From assembly GCA_050084515.1 (NCBI GenBank), contig CM114275.1, positions 16,368,001 to 16,432,000 on the forward strand: a stretch of DNA of 64,000 nt, in the 5' to 3' direction. This document shows, one piece after another, positions 35,565 to 45,119 of the stretch. The notes under the pieces were generated by a model, which was given only the letters and a program-made list of their open reading frames with translations, did not search any database and was not told the DNA's origin. Source of the stretch: Blasia pusilla. Lineage: Eukaryota; Marchantiophyta; Marchantiopsida; Blasiales. The stretch's first letter is position 1, and each line of letters begins with the position of its first letter. The translations under genes were made by a program, and so were the position numbers.

Positions 35565-37244
35565 ATGGCAGGAATTGCGAACCCTGCCATCAGAGGCTTG
35601 CCTCAGTCCTGGAGCCAGACGGGTTGTGGTGATGCAGTTACGCGGAGGCACGACGGATTGCGAGTGGTGAGGCTGGGAGTGGGACTGCACCAAATCGCTT
35701 CAAACGGGTTCATGAATTCGTCCTTTGTATGTGGAGCTGGTAGAAGCAAGGCCAAGAAAGGTGGACGCGGAGGTCCGGGCGGAAAGATTGAACGACGGCC
35801 TCCTCCTCCTCAAAAGACCAGCGGAAGAAGAGGAGGAGCATCGGATAAGCAGCTGGATGGGAAGGAGAAAGGGTTGAACACAGAAAATTCTAGGGTTGTG
35901 GAATCGGAGCGCTCCGGAAGTGAGCAGGAAGACGGAGTGGACGAAGATGACATTTCTTGGATGCTGACTGATGTTAGGAGCTCCAAGAACCCCACGGAGA
36001 AGAAGGCGACGAGACTCGTTGGAGGGTGGGGGAGGGACAAGTCTATGCAGCGGGAGGTACCGGTGACAACTCGGGCAGACAGAGTCGAGCAAGCCAAGGC
36101 CAGCGTAATCCCAAACAGGAAGAAAGCTCCTGCCGTAGTTGGGATTCCGAATGAGAATCCCAATGTAATTCACCCTCCGGAATACTACAAGTACGGGCCA
36201 TTCGGACCCCACGCTTGGAAGGGGATTCCGGTAGGTGATCTCATAGAGGGAACTTTAGCAACCAATCAGGTGGTTTTCTTCTCCACTGATGCTGATGAGG
36301 AGGAGGCCGAGGACAGAGAGAAGGCGAACTTGGCTGTTGATTACACGGAGATGGTGGACAAGTTCAATCCAGAAATAGGTGTTCAGTTTTACTATGCATT
36401 TGCAAGAAGAAAATTTGGGCCCAGGCAAGAACCCTGGAGAGATTGGACGCTAGTAGCTCAAATTGCGGTAGAACAAGGCGAAGTAATTGACCAGCAGCGA
36501 CTTTTTATCCAGCTGACGAAAGGGCAGCAAGCGACTGTTCTCAAATGTGTGGCATGGTCCCGGCCGGATCTCATTTACACGAAGAAACCCCAGTTCCAAC
36601 TCAGATTAGAACCTCAAGAAGAATTCACGACTGAACTCTTCAATTTATTGAATTCAACATCCAGGGACTCTTATTACCACAAATTTTGCAACCTTTTGAA
36701 TGTGGAAGTGTCAAGCAGTCCTAAAGAGACGAGGTCCGCTTTTCAGGCTCTGGATGCAGAGAGTAAGCTGCGATGCTTGGAACACCTCTTCACCAACCAC
36801 CCGGTTAAGGTCTTATCCAGCGCTCGTTATGATAGGGAAGTTTTACGAAGAAGCAGCAGAAGTACAGATGAAGATAGCGGGGAGGCTGTCTCAGTGGACG
36901 GCCATGACCTGAATGAAGACTCCCTCGATGATGAGGACGTGCAAAACGCGAGAGGACTCATTCGTGAAGTGGAGACAGTGAGTGCAGAAGAGCAGCAGCT
37001 TACCGATTACAATTCAACACATGACACTTCCACGCGCGAACGCGCGAACACGGATCGGGTAGATGGCAGTCCAGGCCATTCACAAGAAACCCCGTCCACC
37101 CCAGAGGTCAACATCAGAGCGGCGATAAGACCATTCGAATACTCCAATTTTGTAGAGGAGATTGCCTTCATTCACAACATTCTTCACGGTGAAGAGTCTG
37201 ATTTTGACGTGGACTGGATACGCGAGGCTGTTGGTGTCCGTTGA
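35565..37244 (+). CDS. conserved-looking acidic protein, possibly plastid-targeted, 559 aa
   Basis: The frame is open from 35490 (584 codons). I prefer the ATG at 35565 because what follows (MAGIANPAIRGLPQSWSQ, then Ser/Arg/Gly-rich and poor in acidic residues for about 70 residues) resembles a chloroplast transit peptide. A disordered region follows with KKGGRGGPGGK, a PPPP run and acidic patches. A folded core sits at about residues 228-385 of the longer frame, with YYKYGPFGPHAWKG, VQFYYAFARRKFG, EPWRDWTLVAQIAVE and CVAWSRPDLIYTKKPQF. The C-terminal part is acidic and Ser-rich, ending with DFDVDWIREA. I do not recognise the family with certainty; the core has the look of a plant plastid-biogenesis protein. 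No introns. It is intact in a neighbourhood of broken transposons, so it is probably a real gene. Confidence 0.72.
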   Translation: MAGIANPAIRGLPQSWSQTGCGDAVTRRHDGLRVVRLGVGLHQIASNGFMNSSFVCGAGRSKAKKGGRGGPGGKIERRPPPPQKTSGRRGGASDKQLDGKEKGLNTENSRVVESERSGSEQEDGVDEDDISWMLTDVRSSKNPTEKKATRLVGGWGRDKSMQREVPVTTRADRVEQAKASVIPNRKKAPAVVGIPNENPNVIHPPEYYKYGPFGPHAWKGIPVGDLIEGTLATNQVVFFSTDADEEEAEDREKANLAVDYTEMVDKFNPEIGVQFYYAFARRKFGPRQEPWRDWTLVAQIAVEQGEVIDQQRLFIQLTKGQQATVLKCVAWSRPDLIYTKKPQFQLRLEPQEEFTTELFNLLNSTSRDSYYHKFCNLLNVEVSSSPKETRSAFQALDAESKLRCLEHLFTNHPVKVLSSARYDREVLRRSSRSTDEDSGEAVSVDGHDLNEDSLDDEDVQNARGLIREVETVSAEEQQLTDYNSTHDTSTRERANTDRVDGSPGHSQETPSTPEVNIRAAIRPFEYSNFVEEIAFIHNILHGEESDFDVDWIREAVGVR

Positions 37245-38400
37245 TTCGCGTTTTGATGCGCGGCACTTCTTATCTGATTGATGGAGATCATTGCCGCTTT
37301 AGGCTACTACTTAATGCAAGCGGAGAGATTCAGAGTGATTCTGTACGCAGGGCAAGTTGGTCACTTTCATCACACTCGTATATGAAAACATCTCGTGAAA
37401 GGATGCAAAAAGTCAGGGAGGGGTATGCTTTATCAAGTCAGGTATGTACGTTTGGTCAAAATTTGTCAAGTCCCTACCGTTATTTTCATTGTTCCGACTC
37501 CGTTTCTATGGCAGCAGGCGCAATTATCAATGGATATACGCGTCAGACATTTGCATCCTTTCTATGGGGTTTTTATTCACGTGGGTGTGTTTCCGAGCAA
37601 CACACTCCGTCGGCAAGCAAAAACAGGAAAGGTTTGATAAGCTTTACAGGTTTAGACATCTCTCATGAGTCTTCTGATCTTATCCAGTCACTTGCAAGGC
37701 TGATCGAGCTGGCAACGATAACTTCGAACATTGCCTCTGAGGACATGCACACACGTCTGAGTTCGTCAAGCAGTCTTGTCCTCCATTGAAAGGTTCCATA
37801 TCCTGCTACGTCGTATTAATTCGTTGATGGCTAGTTCCTCCAGGCCAAAAATTAAATGAAGTGGCTCTCTGCTCGCCAGCAGTTTCTCGAAGCAGAGTGC
37901 GCATATGGCAGTCACCACAGTTTACTGTCTTCCACCACTTGTATACTGTAGGGTCTATAGGTTCTTCCCGGATTTCGCTCTGAATTGACGTGATCAAAAC
38001 TTCCCCCGGTTGCTCACTTATTCTTTCCAGAAACAGTCGGTACTCGTTTAACGTTTGTAATTACTGATTCCTCCATCCCCAGCCTTTCCGGCGCTCACGA
38101 GGGTATACATTCAGCAGTGCTCGTAAGTTTCACTTGTTTCTGAGGAAAGTGCATGCATCTGGCATCTCAAGAGGCTTGGAGTTTTACTCAAAATTTTGAT
38201 CACCACCTTAGGGAAGACATTCCTTGGCAAACAGTAATGGAGGGGAGCAGATCCATTTTTACAGACAGTTTCATGGAGGACTAAAAGCTTTTAGAATGTC
38301 TCTTGGTTTGAATGTCTGCTGATATCTCGTTGGGGCATTCCAGAAAATAGCTATGAGCCTTCTAGTCCTGTATCTCGGTTGCGTCTGTTTGGACCACAGC
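37245..38400. other. 3' flank of the gene, holding the second 115-bp repeat
   Basis: No recognised gene. The 115-bp dispersed repeat (37517-37630) lies here. An open frame 37241-37789 runs through it but has no recognisable domain. Confidence 0.35.
37517..37630. repeat. 115-bp dispersed repeat, copy 2
   Basis: Direct repeat of 27661-27775, starting GGCGCAATTA and ending GCAAAAACAGGAA. The CACGTG core is kept (TTCACGTGGGTG). Its flanks differ from those of copy 1 apart from a few bases (CAGCA/CAATA before GGCGC). Confidence 0.85.
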
Positions 38401-38519
38401 CAAGGGATTGATTTCGATCCGTTTCATCCATCAGACTGTCCGCCATGACCTGCAAACGACAGAATCGAGATAGTCGAACTCCTCGTTCCAAATTTCGAAT
38501 GCGGACGACGACGAGCGCG

Positions 38520-40510
38520 AGACAAATTAAGTTCTGAAATGATATTGGATGGCACTTGACGTGTATGATCTTCTTCCAGATCTGGATTCATTGATGTTGA
38601 GTTCTTTACCTCACACGAGATGAGAGGGAAAGGAGCAAACTTGCCAAGTGCTTGGAAGTTATTAGTTCAGACAGCCAACGCGGCTGGCCAGAATTTTCCT
38701 CGGGTTCCGGCAAACATCTGCTGTATGTCCAAGTAACTCCACAGACGTACATCCTGAAAGGTGAAGACACTCCTGAGGTAATCTATAACCGAAAAGAGTC
38801 ATAAATGAACGACGTCTTACAGGAAAGTTTGGCGGATAGCTTGATCTGTGAGAAGGTTGAAGACGTCGTCCCGAAATGATGTGTGAAGAAGGAAAGTAGA
38901 TTATGTCTTTCCAGGATCGACAGCATCATGAAAGCCGCGGCTGTGTAGTATTTGAAGATCAAACTGTTCAACTCTAGCATCTGTTCCTTCGCCACGGTCC
39001 AGGAACAAGACGTGCCGGAAAGTGCATGAGCCGGAGGGTCGACGCCTTTGCTGCAGTTTCGACGTGGTCAGCCGTGTGTCTGGCCAGTGTCGATTTTCAC
39101 TAACCGGCTACTCCATGAGAAATAACACTGCAGGTTTCCAGGGGTTCACTAGCGCTTTGAGCACAGCAAACGATAAGTTCTTTACTCCAAAAATAGCATT
39201 TCTTCATTGCTTGCTGGAGCAATGCTTCTGTGTTCATTCGCCCCTGGAACATTCGTGGAACTTGTCGTTCACTTGGGTCACCTTCTGAATGGTAGACTGG
39301 AACCGACTGGGGGCTTTTGTCATGCACAACTTTGGCCAACATCCCAAGCCCTTGTCATTCAAGTTTATCCCTTACTTCATCAATTGTGCTTTTTGCCCAC
39401 ACGACCTACGTGCAGGGCAGAATTTCCCCGACGTTGCTGAAGAGGTATACCGATTATCACCGAGGGTGTGTATGCTTTTGAGCCAATCGTCTTGCGAACA
39501 GAAACGAAGAAAGTAACAGGGAGATGGCCATCGTCTGGTGTACCTGAGGACTAACACAGTAAAATGGATCTTTTTGAAGGAAGACCTGTCACCTAAAGAC
39601 GAGCGAATAAATCGCGACCTGCTACAGTCTCCATAAAATACTTCCTGTTACAGGCTGGAACCATAGTGTTGGGAGAGAGGGATCTAACAGAAAGCACAAT
39701 GTGCAAAGGGGCAAGGATATGAAGATACTTCACCTTCGTGATTGTTGAGAATTCAAACGGATTCGCAACTTTTAGTCCCCATTTCTACTAAGCACACGAT
39801 TAAGCACTAGCCAGATTCAGATGTGGCTCATTAGTCTATTAAGAGCTGGAATGAGGAAGATTTTGACTGACCAGAAGGGAAGATCACAACCTCTTCAAGT
39901 GCAGCTACCATTCGAACACTCAGATGGCATTTACAATTCAAACAAAGAGGATGCCTGCCAACCGAACCGGTAACCCCCATTCCGAGAGTCTACTTCTTGT
40001 CAATTCCAGAATGAACCAGGTTCAAATACCTCAGTTTCTAAAAGAGTGAGTGGATGCTGCCATAGAACACCTATAACAGTAAACTTCTTCGTACGACGCT
40101 GATTTTTCTTCGCCCTCACTTGTATTTCTAGGTCTGGCGTACCTTGGGAGGTACGCCAACACTGGAATTTCAAGTCGACCCTGTGGAAAAATAAATTGGA
40201 TCATTAATTTTCTTGACGCTCTATCTTTACAGCTAGGTCTACAGTGTTGTGGAACCCAGGCCCTATATATGTGCTGAATCACGTGTCCTTCCCAAAACTT
40301 GCTCTTCTCAAGGTTTCTATTTTGAAGGACCTGGCTATCATTATGAAATGGAACGTGCGGGTGGAGCAACCGAGATGTCATCAAACGGATGCGCAGATAT
40401 AAATCCTCTTCACACCAACCTAGACGTGGACTTATCTCAGAATTTGCATTGTGAAGTTTCGTCTGTCAATACGCAAGGAGACAACGATGATTTCCTCGAG
40501 GTGAGTAGAG
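38520..40510. other. probable exons of one or more unidentified split genes
   Basis: Splice-like signals bound short open stretches. On the plus strand, a frame reading ERSKLAKCLEVISSDSQRG then KHLLYVQVTPQTYILK (about 38630-38760) ends at AAAG|GTGAAG. After a 60-bp gap ending TCTTACAG it resumes with ESLADSLICEKVEDVVPK (38822-38875). On the minus strand the same region gives RDDVFNLLTDQAIRQTFL and, further up, RMNTEALLQQAMKKCYFW (39100-39342). A strong donor GAG|GTGAGT stands at 40498-40506 (plus). The strands compete and I cannot choose, so no model is offered. Confidence 0.3.
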
Positions 40511-40797
40511 AGATACACCACTTCGTTTGTACATCGCACGCAGTCTTCTCAGCTCTCCTGTTCATGCTTTTGGAATGCTATAACGTGCGGAAATTCGGAA
40601 TCCTATTGATAGGTCTTTGGTATTAAGTACAAAAGTTCTATTGTTTAGGGTATAGGCTTCATTGTGTATGAGTTATGTCGACAAAAGAGAGGCGAGAGGT
40701 TTCTTGGATTTGGAAGGGGAGGCAATTGTCACAACTTTCCCATCAAAGCTCACTTGCAGCTTTGGATTAGCACTACATACTTTCCCATTTAAGCATC

Positions 40798-41172
40798 ATG
40801 TAAGCTACATGTGCACCATCGATGAATGAGGGTCTTGACTGTTTATTCTTACATTTACTCGACAGAAAGTTTTCTCAACTTACGTCGATGCAGTCGAGGG
40901 TAGGGGAAAGTTAAAATCATGTCATTATGCTTGTTTACTAAATTGTGTCATGTGGGTTTGGCACACCTGAGAGGCATGAATGATCATGCAATCTACATGT
41001 GCAACATCGATTAATGAGGGTCTTGACTGTTTATTCTTACATTTACTCAACAAAAAGTTTTCTCAACTCACGTCGATGCAGTCGAGGGTAGGCGAAAGTT
41101 GAAATCATGTCATTATGCTTGTTCACTAAATTGTGTCGTGTGGGTTTGGAACACCTGAGAGGCATGAATGAC
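40798..41172. repeat. tandem duplication, 188-bp unit, two copies
   Basis: Two direct copies with period about 188 bp, sharing GAGGGTCTTGACTGTTTATT (at about 40827 and 41015) and differing at about fifteen positions. It abuts the Helitron fragment that begins near 41205. Confidence 0.85.
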
Positions 41173-41204
41173 CCCGAGAGTATGATTTGCTAAGAAGACT
41201 AGTT

Positions 41205-41645
41205 ATAATTCTCAAGGTCAAACTTTGCGAAAGATTAGCATTTATTTGCCTGCTCTTGTATTTTCTCATGGTCAATTGTATGTAGCATTATCTAAAGTAG
41301 GGAAGAAAAGGTCTATCCGCGTTACAATTGGAAATGATGAACATTCAAATAAGGATGGTGACTACACATGAAATATAGTGTATAAAGAGATATTCGGATG
41401 AAATAAAATTTGAAATTATATTATAGGTACCTTAGTAGCATGAGCAATGAGATCCTCACAATATTCTTATTCTCTAACGGTCACATGGACTACTCCCTCA
41501 TGATAGTCTAATCTATCCATCCACATGGCATCATGCCACCTTGACACTCGACACTTGCCAATGGATCGTGATAAAAAATTTCCATTAATAACAATATTGG
41601 CCTTCAAACTCTTTATCGATTGCCCATGCATCGCATGGGCACCTT
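41205..41645 (+). mobile_element. Helitron 3' fragment with terminal hairpin
   Basis: The first 200 bp match the last helicase motifs of the 21-27 kb Helitron and the fragment at 61155-61380 (SQGQTL-, GQLYVALS-like). The remainder matches the non-coding 3' region of the 60.9-kb fragment. Near the end, 41622-41640 forms a perfect hairpin (8-bp stem GCCCATGC/GCATGGGC, loop ATC), as expected just before a Helitron 3' terminus. The CTRR end is not clear (ACCTTACAAG follows). Confidence 0.75.
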
Positions 41646-41649
41646 ACAA

Positions 41650-42660
41650 GTGTATTCTGTGGTGTAGTATGCCATGGGCATGGAGAAGAGAACATTTTTC
41701 CGTGGTTCGTTTATACCCGACGTGTACCACCTCTTACACCTAGACCAAAGAACATTCTATCCTTGGACGTCTTGTAGACCGCAAAGCTTTCAGCAACCAC
41801 TGTAGGGGACTCAAAGTTCCAACCGACATCAGAGAGGACTCCATCGATATATTCTACTATTATACTGCTCGTGGTATGCACTGGTGAAAGGGCACATTAC
41901 CTGTTATGCCTCAACATGTTAAGTCACCTATTAAACACTACACGTATCAACACCAGAGGAAGCGCAAATGTACACGTGCCAATGCAGGAGGAAGGGGTTC
42001 TCAAACCCCATCCTCTTTTAATAATATAGATGACGTAGTATGGCATGGACCTAGACAAAAGAACATTCTTCCTTGGCCTGTCGGGTATAATGCAAGGTTT
42101 TCTGCAAGAATAGTGGGAGACCAAAAACCCGGCCGACATTAGACAAAGCTCCTTCAATCTATTCTATGGTGAAGTGAGTGTTGGACCTAAACAAAAGAAC
42201 AATCTACTCTAGGTTGTCCGGTAGAACACACAAGGCTTTCAGAAAAAAATGATAGTACATTCAAAATTCTGACCCACATGAGATAGGCCTTCATTGATCT
42301 ATTGTATGAAGATGTACCATATCTTGGACCTGACGAAAGAACAACTTGCCCTAATTCGTTGGGTCAAGGCTTTTAGAAAAAATGGCGGCAAAATCAAAAT
42401 CGGGACCAACAGCAGAGATGGTTGGAGAGGTATACATTGATGTATTCCATGAACACAACGCTTTCAACAACAATGGTAGAGGACTCCGAAGGCCGACCAA
42501 CATGAGCGAGCATTCTGTGGATCTACTGATTCTACTCCACGACATTGTAAAACGTCTTGGACCTTCACCAAACAATAATCTCCCTTGCTCGGCTCACTGG
42601 GTAACAAGCGAGCCTTCAAATAACGATCATTAGAAATTCGCGAACCTCACCAAAGGCTCT
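41650..42660. repeat. degenerate tandem array, about 115-150 bp units
   Basis: At least six decayed units share the pattern GGACCTRGACAAAGAACA, then CCTTGG-like, a TCGGGTAGAA-like block, AAGGCTTTCAG, a purine-rich block, CCGACATGAG-like, and a TTGATCTATTCTATG-like end. Recognisable unit starts lie near 41688, 41746, 42049, 42188, 42328 and 42558. Spacing is irregular and divergence high. Not coding. Confidence 0.65.
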
Positions 42661-43290
42661 TTTATACATACTAGCCAGTGTCCGTGGTATGCACATGTGA
42701 TATTTAATTTTCTTTATTATATTTCCTTATTTCAATTCCCTCAGTGTGGAATGTGTAGACACCATCCTTTTTTAATCGTATAGATATCCCGCTCTTGTAT
42801 AGAGTATACATGGACCGGGAAACCGCCCGGACACTTCGGGTACAACGCACGGCCTTCAAACGACGATGATAAAAACAAAGCCGATAAGGGACGGGCCGAC
42901 GAGTAAGTCTAACCGGTTAAAATCAGGAATTCCCCTTTCGTTTGGAAATCGCCGGGGAAAAGCTTCCCATCAACGAGGTATTTCATTGCACCTGAAAACC
43001 GGTTCAGAAAGCTGTATTTCCTATCCGATTGTAAAATATCAGGAAAAGCTCCCCGAACTTACCGGCAAGCAGTCGTAATGCACGGGTCTATTCCACGGAA
43101 GAATATCACCGTACCTCGTCGTCTGACCTGCATGTACAACAGAAAAGAACAATATGCCAGCCTCCGTCCGCGTCCGAACACCCGTACGAAAGAAAGAAAC
43201 TGCGATGAATCTGTTATTCCGGGAAGATGTGTCAAGTCCCGGAACGAACCAATTGAAAGGACCGACCGACACAAAGATCCAACGCTACGA
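42661..43290. other. no gene recognised; GC-richer than surroundings from 42830
   Basis: From about 42830 to 43290 the composition shifts to higher GC, with CCGG-rich words, unlike the AT-rich flanks, and runs straight into a plastid-type trnG exon. It may be part of a plastid-to-nucleus transfer, but I recognise no plastid gene in it. At 42671 the minus strand has CTAG followed by T next to a weak hairpin, a possible further Helitron terminus. Confidence 0.35.
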
Positions 43291-43313
43291 GCGGGTGTAG
43301 TTTAATGGTAAAA
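43291..43313 (+). tRNA. trnG-UCC: 5' exon of plastid-type tRNA-Gly(UCC), partial
   Basis: These 23 bases (GCGGGTGTAG followed by TTTAATGGTAAAA) match the first exon of the split plastid trnG-UCC gene, as recalled, at all but about two positions. They are followed at once by GTGCG, the consensus 5' end of a group II intron, which is where plastid trnG is interrupted in land plants. No second exon (acceptor-stem half with GGGTTCGATTCCC) was seen within the next 600 bases, so this is probably a truncated transfer of organelle DNA and not a working nuclear tRNA gene. Confidence 0.5.
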
Positions 43314-43939
43314 GTGCGGATGATCCTTTTCGAGAAAAGAAATAAGTTTGAGGTCGCCTTTTGGTGTCCGCGAGTCACACGAGCCACATCCAAGTACCAA
43401 CAAATTAAATTGCACGAGTATTCTTATTTCGGAATTTGGAATATTGCCAGGAGACGACGGACGAGGATTTCTTCTCTTTTTCTCTTCTCCCTTTGAAGAG
43501 GGGAGAGTAAACCAAAAACTGTTGACAGAATAATATTTTTTTAAACTGTGGCTGGTGAAAATTTTACGAAAAAATGCCAAAAGGCGAAGCCGCAAAGAAG
43601 ATTGGAAAGACGTCAATAAAATCTGGCAGGCTCCCCATTATTAAGGACTACGTGTGAGAAAGGATTTACAATATGCGTCGGTAAAATCCGCATTTGGACA
43701 AGAAAATTTACGAGTCCTAATTTCTATTATATAAGCTTTTTCTCGTTGAAGATTTGATGTTGTTACGATTTGAGGTGGCTTTCACGTATTGGCTGATGTG
43801 GTGATTGCTAATCCAAAACATTCTCGTATGGTGTTTTGAGTTACATATGCTAAATATTCCACGGCTAATTCAACATCAAGAATAGAGTAGTTAAGTTATA
43901 CCTCGAGAATCATCAACTTTCCCCTTCTCATAGTCTGTC
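43314..43939. other. possible group II intron remnant, then unassigned sequence
   Basis: If the trnG exon is real, the first few hundred bases here would be its intron. I could not locate domain V or a second exon. No protein gene is supported. Confidence 0.3.
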
Positions 43940-44050
43940 TTAATCTATTCTCACCCCTTACCATCGCCAAACTCAAATCTACTCCATGTTATGAAAGATG
44001 GCATGGTGCACCATTATGCATATGATCCTTCCAAATCTTACCATCTCTTC
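43940..44050 (-). mobile_element. distal piece of host Ty3/gypsy element H
   Basis: On the minus strand the sequence reads DGKIWKDHMHNGAPCHLS and then a decayed DLSLAMVR, matching copy A (DGVVWKDHVRNCAPCHLP ... PSLAMIR) just before its PHD finger. Together with 54134-57085, whose sequence stops at the residue preceding this, it reconstitutes one older element interrupted by copy A. The PHD cysteines are not recognisable beyond 43940. Confidence 0.65.
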
Positions 44051-44641
44051 TATCGTGCGAATCCACATCGTCATACAACATACATCGCTGACATACCATA
44101 CTCACATACATACATAACATAGACGAGAGCATCCACAAACACAAGTGTACCACAACTTGTGTTTCGTGAAATCCGTGAAAGACCTACTGTCATAAAACAC
44201 GTATAGAATCACATACAATCGAGCCAAACCCACTCCACGATGGGAGAATCTAGGTCGAAGCTTGCGGGGAACACCATAGCCAAGAGCTCTACTCACTACC
44301 AAGGCTAACTCCCAACGCAACAGGCTCAACTCAAAGAACTAACTGTTCTTTGAGTGCACTCCACCTTATATCCTCCAACCTAAGAGCCGGCCCTACTGGA
44401 AAAGTCACCCTCAACAGAGTAACCCCCAACCCTATGTATGAAATCGTATCTCTACCTAGACACTGCGTCCCTACATAAGGTATGGCCTCTACTAGCACAC
44501 TATACTCTACGACATAATCCGTATGGTCACGACAGCTGTCGTGTGAATCCACATCGTCATACAACATACATCGCTGACATACCATACTCACATACATACA
44601 TAACATAGACGACAGCATTCACAAACACAAGTGTACCACAA
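44051..44641 (-). repeat. 3' LTR region of copy A, with duplicated 105-bp block
   Basis: Three blocks in plus order: 44051-44155 (105 bp), 11 bases, 44167-44534 (368-bp core), GC, and 44537-44641 (105 bp again, differing at a few positions). The core is shared with 53527-54129. In element direction, a purine-rich stretch (AGGGGGCGAG, a polypurine-tract candidate) precedes TTGTGG at 44641, and the core ends GGATTTCA at 44167, so an LTR of about 475 bp (44167-44641) fits the usual TG...CA rule. The extra 105-bp block lies outside it. At 44530-44543 an exact 14-bp palindrome sits between block and core. Confidence 0.7.
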
Positions 44642-44813
44642 CTCGCCCCCTAATCAGCGGTTAGCTCCTCTAACTCCCGGGTAGCCCTATACATCTACTA
44701 CATGCTATACACCTTCTTGGGTGCACGAATCGAAAATTTGGGTGCTAGGTTGCCCCATCGTTAGTCGCACATCTGTAATCCATATCATGCAAAGATCAAG
44801 TCATCTACCTCTC

Positions 44814-45119
44814 CTAAGTACATCGAGGACAAACCCACCTTCCAATAAGAACAACATCCATACGTGGAGTCAAACACATCATGTGCCAACCCCTAGAACA
44901 CCGATCACACACCAACATACGGGCTGCGTTACCAGTTGACCCACACAACATGCACCTCAAGCTAGCACGTATCATGGCTAAGCTTGGGTCAACAGTACCA
45001 TCCACATTTGGAAGATGACATGGCGCACAATTACGCACATGGTCTTTCCAAACAACTCCATCACGACCCTCCAACATGAGAACTCCGAAGCTAACACCTC
45101 GCTTTTCGTAAAATAGTGC
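44814..45119 (-). pseudogene. PHD finger at the C-terminus of the copy A polyprotein
   Basis: A C4HC3 zinc-binding pattern is complete: CMLCGS, CDRC, HMMC and CPRC, with the Trp typical of PHD fingers (RGWHMMC) and the spacing expected for the fold (44817-44960). It follows FGVLMLEGRDGVVWKDHV and a CAPCHLP block that continue from the integrase C-terminal region after a one-base frame change near 45090-45100. PHD fingers generally read histone H3 tails, methylated or not, so an integration-targeting role like that of gypsy chromodomains is a reasonable inference. The finger itself is intact. Confidence 0.75.

Noticed and set aside
35430-36212. Minus-strand frames up to 170 codons under the 35.6-kb gene
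   Set aside because: Antisense shadows. The plus frame has a consistent core, disordered and acidic regions and is the longest.
44530-44543. Palindrome as a possible transcription-factor operator
   Set aside because: It is better explained as LTR sequence resembling joined LTR ends; nothing else supports a regulatory role.
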